Source of the DNA: DATKGQ01 sp035510715
GTDB taxonomy: Bacteria > Patescibacteriota > Saccharimonadia > Saccharimonadales > UBA4665
NCBI GenBank assembly: GCA_035510715.1
Contig: DATKGQ010000041.1
Coordinates: forward strand, 1-46,856
Reading direction: 5' to 3'
Length of the DNA stretch: 46,856 nt
Shown here: piece after piece, positions 15,313 through 23,666 of the stretch
Numbering within the stretch: the first letter of the stretch is position 1
Layout of the letters: each line of letters starts with the position of its first letter
Made by a program: the position numbers and the translations under genes
Notes under the pieces: generated by a model
What the model was told of the DNA's origin: nothing
What the model saw: only the letters and a program-made list of their open reading frames with translations
The model's database searches: none

Positions 15313-15330
15313 GGGAGCAATAGCTTAAGT

Positions 15331-18300
15331 ATGGCAAAAAACACGGCAATCTTTAGCGACACAAAAAACGGACGAGTTTATTTTACAAATCATGACGATG
15401 CAATTGACCTACCAAATCTAGTTAATCACCAGAACCAATCTTTTCAATGGTTCATTGATGAGGGTCTAGGGGAATTATTGGCGGAAATCAGCCCGATAGA
15501 TGACTATACGGGCGCTAAGTTAACGCTGAATTTTTTGTCGTACCATTTTGATGCTCCCAAAATTACCGAAATAGAAGCCCGGGAAAATAATATCAGCTAC
15601 GATGCACCTCTTAAGGCGCTTGTTGAACTGACCAATAAAGTTACCGGCGAAGTTAAACAGCAAGAAATTTATCTTGGTGATTATCCTTGGATGACTTCCC
15701 GCGGTACATTTGTAATCAACGGCGCGGAACGGGTTGTAGTCAGCCAATTGATCCGCAGTAGCGGCGTATTCTTTACGGCCGAACGGCATGGCACGACTCA
15801 ACTATACGGCGCAAAAGTTATTCCTGGCCGTGGTGCCTGGTTGGAATTTGAAACAGCCAGCAACGGTGCAATTTACGTTAAAATTGACCGTAAACGAAAA
15901 ATTTCCATCACCACGCTTCTGCAAGCTCTTGGTATGACCGAAGTCCAAATAAAAGAAGCTTTCGCCCATGTCGATCAAGGTCAGATTAATTATATAGATG
16001 CAACTTTTGAGAAAAATCCGGCGCATGGACAGAACGAAGCCTTAATTGAAGTCTATCGACGTCTTCGTCCGGGCGATCTGGCAACAGTCGATAATGCCCG
16101 AAGCTTGCTGGAGAATATGTTCTATACTTTTAAACGTTTTGACTTCAGCCGTGTAGGCCGCTATAAGCTTAATGCCCGGCTTGATATGGACATTCCCAAC
16201 ACGATTGAAAACCGGATTATGCGCCTAGATGACCTCAAAGCAATTATTGCTGAAATTATCCGACTTAATATTTCTCAGGAACCAGTTGATGATATTGACA
16301 GTCTAGCTAACCGACGGGTTAAGCTGGTCGGCGAACTTGTCCAGCGTCAATTCCGGATTGGTCTACTAAGGATGGAGCGCAACACCAAAGACCGGATGAG
16401 CATGTCAGAAATTGAGGTTGTAACTCCCGCTCAGCTAATTAATGCCCGACCGGTTGTGGCTGCAGTAAGAGAATTCTTCGCCAGTTCACAGCTGAGCCAG
16501 TTCATGGATCAGGTTAACCCGCTCTCAGAACTAGCCCATAAGCGCCGATTAAGCTCAATGGGGCCGGGCGGCTTATCAAGAGAAAGAGCCGGATTTGAAG
16601 TACGTGATGCGCATGCTACCCATTATGGCCGGATTTGTGTCGTTGAGACACCTGAGGGAGCTAATGTCGGTCTGGTACTTAACCTAGCTAATTACGCCAA
16701 AATTAACAGCTACGGTTTTATCGAGACACCATACCGCAAAGTTATTAACGCGGCAAGTGCCAAAAATATTGTTGGTTTGATTGCTGCTGTCAATCTGGAA
16801 AATGAAAAAGGCAAAGTAATTGTTAAGGCCGGTCAAAAGGTTTCACAAATTGCTGCCAACCAGCTGGCAAAAGTTAAGGACCAAATTACATGGCCGGTAA
16901 AAGCTAAAGTTACTACTGATGTAGTTTATCTGGACGCTGCAGTTGAGGGTACGGCAATTATAGCCAGCGCCGGCGAACTGGTAGATAAAGACGGTTATTT
17001 TGTTAATGAAAGGGTTAGTGTCCGCAAATACCTTCAATCTGCCCAAGTTGACGCCAATGAGGTCAATTATATGGATGCTGCCAGGAATCAGATTATTGGT
17101 AGCAGCGCCGGACTTATCCCGTTTATTGAGAAAGACCTAGTCTATCGTTCATTAATGGGGAGCAACCAGCAACGCCAAGCTGTGCCGCTGATTTGTCCGG
17201 AATCACCAATTGTCGGTACCGGCCTGGAAGCTACCGTGGCCAAAAATACCGGTCAACTGATTTCAGCAGAAGGCAGCGGAACGGTGCTAAAAGCAACCGC
17301 TGATGAAGTTGTCGTCCAGTATAAAGACAGTAAAAAAACCTACTCAGTTCAACATTTTGTCCGAAGTAATGAAGGTACAAGCATAAACCAAAAAGTTGTT
17401 GTTTCCAGTGGTGACAGGGTTAAAATGGGTGATTCGTTGATCGAAGGCATGTCGATCGCGAATGGCCAATTGGCACTAGGCTGTAATTTGACTGTCGCCT
17501 TTATGTCGTGGTCTGGTTATAACTTTGAAGACGCGATTATTATTTCCCGTCGTCTAGTCCAGGATGACAGCCTGACATCAATCCACATAGTAGATTTTAT
17601 GATTGAAGTCCGTGAAACCAAACTCGGCCCGGAAATTGTGACTCGTGATATTCCTAATGTCAGCGAAGAATCGTTGCGCCATCTGGATGAAGACGGTATA
17701 GTCCGAATTGGTGCCGAAGTTCACCCCGGTGATATTCTGGTAGGAAAAATTACCCCAAAGGGCGAACAGGAACTTTCCAGCGAAGAACGTTTGCTTAGAG
17801 CAATTTTCGGTGAGAAAGCCAAAGAAGTCCGTGATACTTCACAACGGATGAGTAATGGTAAGCACGGCAAAGTGGTTGGCGTTAAAATTTTCTCTAAAGC
17901 AACTGGCCATGAATTAAAAGCCGGCGTATTGATGCAGGTCCAAGTTTTTGTGGCTCAAATGCGTAAAATCGCGGTTGGCGATAAACTTGGTGGCCGCCAT
18001 GGTAACAAGGGTGTTATCGCTCGGATATTGCCGATTGAAGATATGCCATTCATGGAAGATGGCGCACCGATTGATGTTATATTGAACCCACTAAGTGTCC
18101 CGAGCCGCATGAACGTCGGCCAATTGTTTGAGACCCATCTTGGTATGGCTGCTAAGGCACTAGGCATTCAGGTCGCCAGTCCGGCATTTAATGGCGTCAG
18201 TGCCGACATTATTAGACAATTGCTGACACAAGGTAATCTACCGGATGATGGCAAGCAACAGCTGTATGATGGCCGGACCGGCGAAGCTTTCATTGAAAGA

Positions 18301-18924
18301 ACAACTGTCGGTAGCATGTACATAATTAAGTTGAATCACATGATCGCTGATAAAATTCACGCCCGCTCAACGGGTCCGTACACGATGGTAACCCAGCAAC
18401 CACTCGGCGGTAAGGCCCAAAACGGTGGCCAGCGATTCGGAGAAATGGAAGTTTGGGCGCTTGAGGCTTATGGTGCCGCTAATACCCTGCAAGAAATGTT
18501 GACTATTAAATCGGATGACGTTTACGGTCGTAGCAAAACCTACGAATCAATTATTAAACGAACTGATATTGTCGGTCCGAAAGTACCGGAAAGCTTCAAC
18601 GTGTTGGTTAAGGAATTACAAGGTTTGGGACTGAAAGTAGACCTAATTAGATCTGACGCAACTGTTGATGCTGAAGCTGTGCTGGCCGAGAATATTAAGG
18701 CTGAAGCTTCCCATCCGCCGGTAGTAGACATTCCGGAACCGCCGGCATTGGATATTGATGTAACCGTGGATAGCACCGTCGATGAATTTATGGTATTGGA
18801 TGAAGGCGAAGCCCTAAATACTGAAGCTGTAATTGTCAGTGATGATCTTGGCATTAGTGACACTGCCGATGAGGTAATAACGGCTGCCGTTATAAATGTT
18901 GATAATAATGGGGAGGTCGAATAA
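15331..18924 (+). CDS. rpoB: DNA-directed RNA polymerase subunit beta
   Basis: RpoB is the beta subunit of RNA polymerase, forming half of the active-site cleft. It has 1197 residues, with the compact CPR-like form lacking the large Gram-negative insertions. Recognisable blocks include the rifampicin region (SQLSQFMDQVNPLSELAHKR near 389-408), GYNFEDAIIIS and the catalytic-lysine segment KIAVGDKLGGRHGNKGV. Classical rifampicin-contact residues Asp, His, Arg and Ser are retained. The position equal to E. coli Leu533 is Met, and Asn518 is Val. An acidic, low-complexity tail of about 80 residues follows the usual C-terminus (encoded from about 18670). It overlaps rpoC by one base (TAATG). Confidence 0.98.
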   Translation: MAKNTAIFSDTKNGRVYFTNHDDAIDLPNLVNHQNQSFQWFIDEGLGELLAEISPIDDYTGAKLTLNFLSYHFDAPKITEIEARENNISYDAPLKALVELTNKVTGEVKQQEIYLGDYPWMTSRGTFVINGAERVVVSQLIRSSGVFFTAERHGTTQLYGAKVIPGRGAWLEFETASNGAIYVKIDRKRKISITTLLQALGMTEVQIKEAFAHVDQGQINYIDATFEKNPAHGQNEALIEVYRRLRPGDLATVDNARSLLENMFYTFKRFDFSRVGRYKLNARLDMDIPNTIENRIMRLDDLKAIIAEIIRLNISQEPVDDIDSLANRRVKLVGELVQRQFRIGLLRMERNTKDRMSMSEIEVVTPAQLINARPVVAAVREFFASSQLSQFMDQVNPLSELAHKRRLSSMGPGGLSRERAGFEVRDAHATHYGRICVVETPEGANVGLVLNLANYAKINSYGFIETPYRKVINAASAKNIVGLIAAVNLENEKGKVIVKAGQKVSQIAANQLAKVKDQITWPVKAKVTTDVVYLDAAVEGTAIIASAGELVDKDGYFVNERVSVRKYLQSAQVDANEVNYMDAARNQIIGSSAGLIPFIEKDLVYRSLMGSNQQRQAVPLICPESPIVGTGLEATVAKNTGQLISAEGSGTVLKATADEVVVQYKDSKKTYSVQHFVRSNEGTSINQKVVVSSGDRVKMGDSLIEGMSIANGQLALGCNLTVAFMSWSGYNFEDAIIISRRLVQDDSLTSIHIVDFMIEVRETKLGPEIVTRDIPNVSEESLRHLDEDGIVRIGAEVHPGDILVGKITPKGEQELSSEERLLRAIFGEKAKEVRDTSQRMSNGKHGKVVGVKIFSKATGHELKAGVLMQVQVFVAQMRKIAVGDKLGGRHGNKGVIARILPIEDMPFMEDGAPIDVILNPLSVPSRMNVGQLFETHLGMAAKALGIQVASPAFNGVSADIIRQLLTQGNLPDDGKQQLYDGRTGEAFIERTTVGSMYIIKLNHMIADKIHARSTGPYTMVTQQPLGGKAQNGGQRFGEMEVWALEAYGAANTLQEMLTIKSDDVYGRSKTYESIIKRTDIVGPKVPESFNVLVKELQGLGLKVDLIRSDATVDAEAVLAENIKAEASHPPVVDIPEPPALDIDVTVDSTVDEFMVLDEGEALNTEAVIVSDDLGISDTADEVITAAVINVDNNGEVE

Positions 18925-21900
18925 TGCGTAGCTACTCTTATAGTGCAGATATCGATGATTTTGACGCCGTGCGACTCGCAGTAGCTAGCCCTGAAGACAT
19001 TCTGGAATGGAGCTACGGTGAAGTTACCAAACCAGAAACCATTAACTACCGGACCCAAAAACCGGAACGTGACGGTCTTTTTTGCGAGCGGATTTTCGGC
19101 CCAGTAAAAGACATAAATCCGCATGACGCCAAATACAAGGGAGTCCGCAGCCGGGAAGCTGCTGTCGATAAAAAAGGTGATCTTGTCACGCGCAGTATTG
19201 TCCGCCGGGAAAGAATGGGACACATTAATCTGGCAGTACCAGTCATGCATATCTGGTTTTTACGCGGCACGCCTTCAGCTGTCGGCCTGCTACTGGGCAT
19301 GACTGTAAAAAATCTGGAACGGGTCGCTTACTTTGCCAGTTATATTATTAAGAAAGTCAACATTGAAAAGCGCGATCAGCTGATCGCTGATCATGAAGCG
19401 ACCTTTACGGCCGCCAAAGAAGCGGTTCAATTACACTACGAACAGGAAGCCCAAAAAGAAGGCGCAGACGTTAAATATCTTGCTGAGCTGCAAACCAAAG
19501 AGCTGGCAACATTAAGCGCTGACTATGACCGGACAAGGGATCAGTTAATTAACCTTGAACCGCTGCATTTAATGAGTGAGAGCGAATACCGGTCGCTACC
19601 CAATGAAGCCCGTAGCCTGGTTCAAGTCGGCATGGGCGGCGCGGCGTTGAAAGAACTGCTTGATCATGTTGATTTAGACACCCTGATTGAAGAACTGATT
19701 ACTGAGTCTGAAATTGCCAAGGGTCAAAGGAAAAAGAAAATAATGAAGCGGCTACGCCTACTCGAAGGTATGCTGAAGGCCAGTATCAGCCCGAGCTCGA
19801 TGTGTGTTTCAGTTTTGCCGGTTATCCCACCCGACTTGAGGCCGATGGTACAACTGACCGGTGGACGTTTTGCTACTTCAGACCTGAATGACCTATACCG
19901 GCGGGTAATCAACCGCAATAACCGCCTAAAGAAACTAATCGAGCTGAACGCTCCGGAAGTTATCCGCCGCAACGAACAACGTATGCTCCAGGAAGCTGTT
20001 GACGCCCTGATTGATAACAATAATACCCGTGGCGGCAGAGCCGTGGTGGCAACCGGTCAACGCCGTAAATTAAAGAGTTTGAGTGATATGCTGCGCGGTA
20101 AGCAAGGCCGCTTCCGACAGAATTTGCTGGGTAAGCGCGTGGACTACTCCGGCCGCTCAGTCATCGTCTCCGGACCGGAACTAAAAATTAATCAATGCGG
20201 TCTGCCGAAAGTGATGGCTCTTGAACTTTTCAAACCGTTTGTTATCGGCGAACTGATTGCCCGGGACCAAGCCCACAACATCCGTTCGGCCACCCGGATG
20301 ATTGAGGTCGGCGAAACCGTTGTATGGGATGCTCTGGATGAAGTCATTAAAGAAAAATATGTTTTGCTAAATCGAGCGCCTAGCTTGCACCGGCTAAGTA
20401 TTCAGGCTTTCCAGCCGGTACTTATTGAGGGCCGGGCAATTCAACTTCATCCGCTGGTTTGTAGAGGATTCAATGCTGACTTTGACGGTGACCAAATGGC
20501 AGTTCATCTGCCACTATCTGATTCTGCCCAACGGGAGGCCCGGGAAATCATGGTGGCCAGCCGTAATTTGTTAAAGCCGGCTGACGGCACGCCAATTTTG
20601 CATATTGAACAGGATATTGTACTAGGTTGTTATTTCCTGACGTTTGAGAGATTGTCGCAAGATAAAAAAGTTCATCCTTATGTAGATCTTGACGAAGCGC
20701 TTATGTCCTATGATAAAAAACTCATTACGCTGCAAAGTTATGTGCGTATTCCTTTCCGTGGCGAGGTCCGTGAAACTACACTTGGCCGAGTTCTATTTAA
20801 TGAGATTTTTCCCGAAGACTTTGATTTTCAAGATGCTACTATGACCAAAAAGCGTCTGCTGCAAACTATGGCCTTGGTCTATCAAAAATACGGCCAGTCT
20901 CAAACCGCACTGATAGCTGATGATCTTAAAGACCTTGGTTTCTACTACGCAACTGTTTCTGGTTTGTCGATGGGAATGGATGATTTCAAAGAAGTCCCAG
21001 GTATAGAAGGGACTATTGTCAAGGGCGATGAACGGGCTGACACAATCAGCGAACAATTTAGGCAGGGCTTTATTAACGAAGAAGAACGTTATCGATTAAT
21101 TGTCGAAAACTGGACGTCAATTGAAGCACAGGTTCAAGAATTGCTGGCAAAACAAATGAGTACTGAGGAAACACCCACGGCAATTGCCATGATTTCCGGG
21201 GCACGAGGTAGTGTCTCTCAGATGAGTATGTGCATCGGTATGCTTGGCGTATTTTCAGATGCTTCCGGCCGGCCAATCGAATTGCCGATTAAATCCAGTT
21301 ATATTAAAGGTCTTTCTCAGCTTGAATACTTTACGGCTACCCGGGGAACCAGGAAAGCCGTTATTGATATTGCTCTGAAAACAGCCGATGCCGGATACTT
21401 AACGCGGCGCCTAGTTGATGTCGCCCAAGATGTATTTACGGTTGACGGCGACTTCGAGGATAAGGGTTTTGCCATGCTTCGGGCTGATGCCGAATTAGTC
21501 AATGTTAGTTATGCGTCACGTCTAGAAGGACGTTTCACGGCCGAGCCAATCGTCGGATATATAAAACAGGGTGAATTGATCAGGCCTGAAATAGCCAAGA
21601 AAATAGATGAAGACGGAAAAATTAACAGTGTGAAAATCATGAGTGTACTAAGTGTCACATCTGTCCGGGGTATCCCGCAGAAGGCCTATGGTGTTGATCC
21701 GGCGACAGGTGAAATAGTTGACTCTCATCACCCGATCGGCGTAATTGCTGCCCAAAGCATCGGTGAGCCTGGCACCCAGCTGTCATTAAACTCTAAGCAC
21801 CGATCCGGTGTGTTGATTGCCGACGAGATCGCCCAGGGCTTAAACCGCGTGGAAGAGTTATTTGAAGTACGGACACCCCGAGGTCAGGCATATCTGTCGG

Positions 21901-22748
21901 ATATCAATGGCATAGTTAATGTTTGGGAAGAAGGTGATCACTACATATTGCAGGTAACTGCCGACCGCCAGGAAAATGTCGAAATGAAACTGGATGGACA
22001 AAAGCCGACTGTCGTAAAAGGCCAAGAAGTGAGCGCCGGCGATGTACTAGCTACAGCTAAGCGTGGGCACAATCATATTCTGGCGCCGGTAGCCGGTAAG
22101 ATCAAGTTAACAGAAACGTCGATCATCATAACACCGCTTAAACAAAGTGTTTACAGGTATGAAATACCTGGTTTTAAACAGTTGTTAGTAATAGACGGCG
22201 ATAAAGTTGAAGCTGGTCAACGTTTAACCAGCGGATCGGTTAACCTACAGGAACTTATGCGCTTGCAGGGCGTTGAAATGACACAGCGCTATATACTGAA
22301 TGAGATACTCAAGATCTTTGCTGCGCAGGGCCAAAATATTGCCGATAAACATCTTGAAATAATAATCCGGCAGATGTTTTCAAGGGTTCTGATTGAGGAA
22401 GCCGGTGATAGCGAGTTCGTAGTCGGGGATGTTATCAGCAAACTAGCGGTTGTTGAAGCCAACGATGCGTTGATTGCCAAGAAAAAGCAGCCAGCCCAAT
22501 TTAACCAACTGCTTCTCGGTATAACTAAAGCCTCACTGAGTACCGATTCCTTCCTAAGTGCAGCTTCATTCCAAGACACAACCCGGGTGCTTATCGGGGC
22601 CGCAACCAGCGGTAGAATCGATAAGCTTTATGGTCTAAAGGAAAACGTTATCCTTGGACGTAAGATACCAGTAGGGACTGGTTATAGTACCCCAGAAACC
22701 GAAATCTCAGCTGAAGACATCATTGACGAAGAAGATATAAAGGTTTAA
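18924..22748 (+). CDS. rpoC: DNA-directed RNA polymerase subunit beta-prime, without zinc-binding cysteines
   Basis: RpoC has 1274 residues. The catalytic magnesium motif NADFDGDQMA begins at residue 517. The bridge helix is TADAGYLTRRLVDVAQD. Two features are odd. First, both structural zinc sites are gone: the N-terminal site (residues 63-91, between IFGPVKD and VRRERMGHI) has no cysteine, and the second site (VLSVTSVRGIPQKAYG) replaces the usual CxxxxGVCxxCYG. Second, the trigger loop reads LSLNSKHRSG (953-962), where most bacteria have LTMRTFHxGG; the catalytic His (959) is kept. A GGGAGG Shine-Dalgarno sequence (18910-18915) lies in the end of rpoB. Confidence 0.98.
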   Translation: MRSYSYSADIDDFDAVRLAVASPEDILEWSYGEVTKPETINYRTQKPERDGLFCERIFGPVKDINPHDAKYKGVRSREAAVDKKGDLVTRSIVRRERMGHINLAVPVMHIWFLRGTPSAVGLLLGMTVKNLERVAYFASYIIKKVNIEKRDQLIADHEATFTAAKEAVQLHYEQEAQKEGADVKYLAELQTKELATLSADYDRTRDQLINLEPLHLMSESEYRSLPNEARSLVQVGMGGAALKELLDHVDLDTLIEELITESEIAKGQRKKKIMKRLRLLEGMLKASISPSSMCVSVLPVIPPDLRPMVQLTGGRFATSDLNDLYRRVINRNNRLKKLIELNAPEVIRRNEQRMLQEAVDALIDNNNTRGGRAVVATGQRRKLKSLSDMLRGKQGRFRQNLLGKRVDYSGRSVIVSGPELKINQCGLPKVMALELFKPFVIGELIARDQAHNIRSATRMIEVGETVVWDALDEVIKEKYVLLNRAPSLHRLSIQAFQPVLIEGRAIQLHPLVCRGFNADFDGDQMAVHLPLSDSAQREAREIMVASRNLLKPADGTPILHIEQDIVLGCYFLTFERLSQDKKVHPYVDLDEALMSYDKKLITLQSYVRIPFRGEVRETTLGRVLFNEIFPEDFDFQDATMTKKRLLQTMALVYQKYGQSQTALIADDLKDLGFYYATVSGLSMGMDDFKEVPGIEGTIVKGDERADTISEQFRQGFINEEERYRLIVENWTSIEAQVQELLAKQMSTEETPTAIAMISGARGSVSQMSMCIGMLGVFSDASGRPIELPIKSSYIKGLSQLEYFTATRGTRKAVIDIALKTADAGYLTRRLVDVAQDVFTVDGDFEDKGFAMLRADAELVNVSYASRLEGRFTAEPIVGYIKQGELIRPEIAKKIDEDGKINSVKIMSVLSVTSVRGIPQKAYGVDPATGEIVDSHHPIGVIAAQSIGEPGTQLSLNSKHRSGVLIADEIAQGLNRVEELFEVRTPRGQAYLSDINGIVNVWEEGDHYILQVTADRQENVEMKLDGQKPTVVKGQEVSAGDVLATAKRGHNHILAPVAGKIKLTETSIIITPLKQSVYRYEIPGFKQLLVIDGDKVEAGQRLTSGSVNLQELMRLQGVEMTQRYILNEILKIFAAQGQNIADKHLEIIIRQMFSRVLIEEAGDSEFVVGDVISKLAVVEANDALIAKKKQPAQFNQLLLGITKASLSTDSFLSAASFQDTTRVLIGAATSGRIDKLYGLKENVILGRKIPVGTGYSTPETEISAEDIIDEEDIKV

Positions 22749-22757
22749 GGTAAGCGA

Positions 22758-23171
22758 ATGCCAACAATTAACCAATTGGTAAGAAAACCACGCCGTAAGG
22801 TGACCATTAAATCAAAATCACCGGCTCTTCTGCAGATTACCAATAACCTGAAGATGAACAATTACGACAAACCGTCACCCTTTAAACGGGGTGTCTGTGT
22901 ACGTGTGACGACTAAAACACCGAAAAAACCTAATTCCGCGCTACGCAAAGTTGCCCGTGTCCGGTTAACGAACGGTCATGAAGTGTGGGCCTATATTGGC
23001 GGTGAAGGCCATAATCTACAAGAACACGCCGTAGTACTAGTGCGCGGTGGCCGGGTTAAAGATTTGCCGGGCGTCCGTTATCATATCGTCAGAGGCAGTT
23101 TGGATTTGCAAGGTGTCCAGGGGCGTAAGCAAGGTCGTTCCCGCTATGGCACCAAGAAAGAAGGAAAATAA
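22758..23171 (+). CDS. rpsL: 30S ribosomal protein S12
   Basis: S12 lies at the decoding centre and monitors codon-anticodon pairing. It has 137 residues with the conserved block TPKKPNSALRKVARV and the second loop RVKDLPGVRYH. Lysines are present at the classical streptomycin-resistance positions, so a wild-type (sensitive) configuration is predicted. The N-terminus MPTINQLVRKPR is canonical. It follows rpoC after 9 bp and precedes rpsG by 2 bp, the conserved str arrangement attached to rpoBC. Confidence 0.98.
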   Translation: MPTINQLVRKPRRKVTIKSKSPALLQITNNLKMNNYDKPSPFKRGVCVRVTTKTPKKPNSALRKVARVRLTNGHEVWAYIGGEGHNLQEHAVVLVRGGRVKDLPGVRYHIVRGSLDLQGVQGRKQGRSRYGTKKEGK

Positions 23172-23173
23172 TA

Positions 23174-23653
23174 ATGCCTCGGAAGAAAACCAAGTCACTT
23201 GTCAGGATAATTCCGCAAGACCGAATTTATAACAACGTCGAAGTTCAAAGGCTAATCAACCGCGTGATGCTTAATGGCAAGAAGCAATTGTCTGAAAAAC
23301 TTGTTTATGAAGGCATGCAAAAAGCGGCCGATAAACTAAAGGTCCAAAATCCGATTGAAGTCTTCGAACAGGCTATGGCGAATGTAAAGCCGCATATGGA
23401 AACTCGGTCACGCCGGGTTGGTGGTTCGAATTATCAGATACCATTCGAAGTTAAAGGACAGCGCCAAACACACCTTACAATCATGTGGTTTACACATGCT
23501 GCCAGGGCACGTTCGGGGATGGGTATGAGCGACAGAATAGCGGCGGAATTAACCGATGCGTACAATAACCAGGGTGCGGCCGTAAAGAAGAAAGAAGACA
23601 CGCATAAAATGGCCGATGCCAACCGGGCCTATGCTCACTTTGCACGATTCTAG
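23174..23653 (+). CDS. rpsG: 30S ribosomal protein S7
   Basis: S7 nucleates assembly of the 30S head and contacts the exit-site tRNA. It has 159 residues, with MPRKKTKSLVRI at the start and the signature RSRRVGGSNYQIPFEV in the beta-hairpin region. Helical segments include HTHAARARSGMGMSDR-like residues near 113-125. It ends in YAHFARF. The start is 2 bp after the rpsL stop. In E. coli S7 represses its own operon from the rpsL-rpsG gap; here that gap is too short to hold such a site. Confidence 0.98.
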   Translation: MPRKKTKSLVRIIPQDRIYNNVEVQRLINRVMLNGKKQLSEKLVYEGMQKAADKLKVQNPIEVFEQAMANVKPHMETRSRRVGGSNYQIPFEVKGQRQTHLTIMWFTHAARARSGMGMSDRIAAELTDAYNNQGAAVKKKEDTHKMADANRAYAHFARF

Positions 23654-23666
23654 GTAACTGATTTAT

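Noticed and set aside
18540..19250. Long open frame on the minus strand across the rpoB-rpoC junction
   Set aside because: It is antisense to two highly conserved genes, has low-complexity Ser/Thr-rich translation and no ribosome binding signal.
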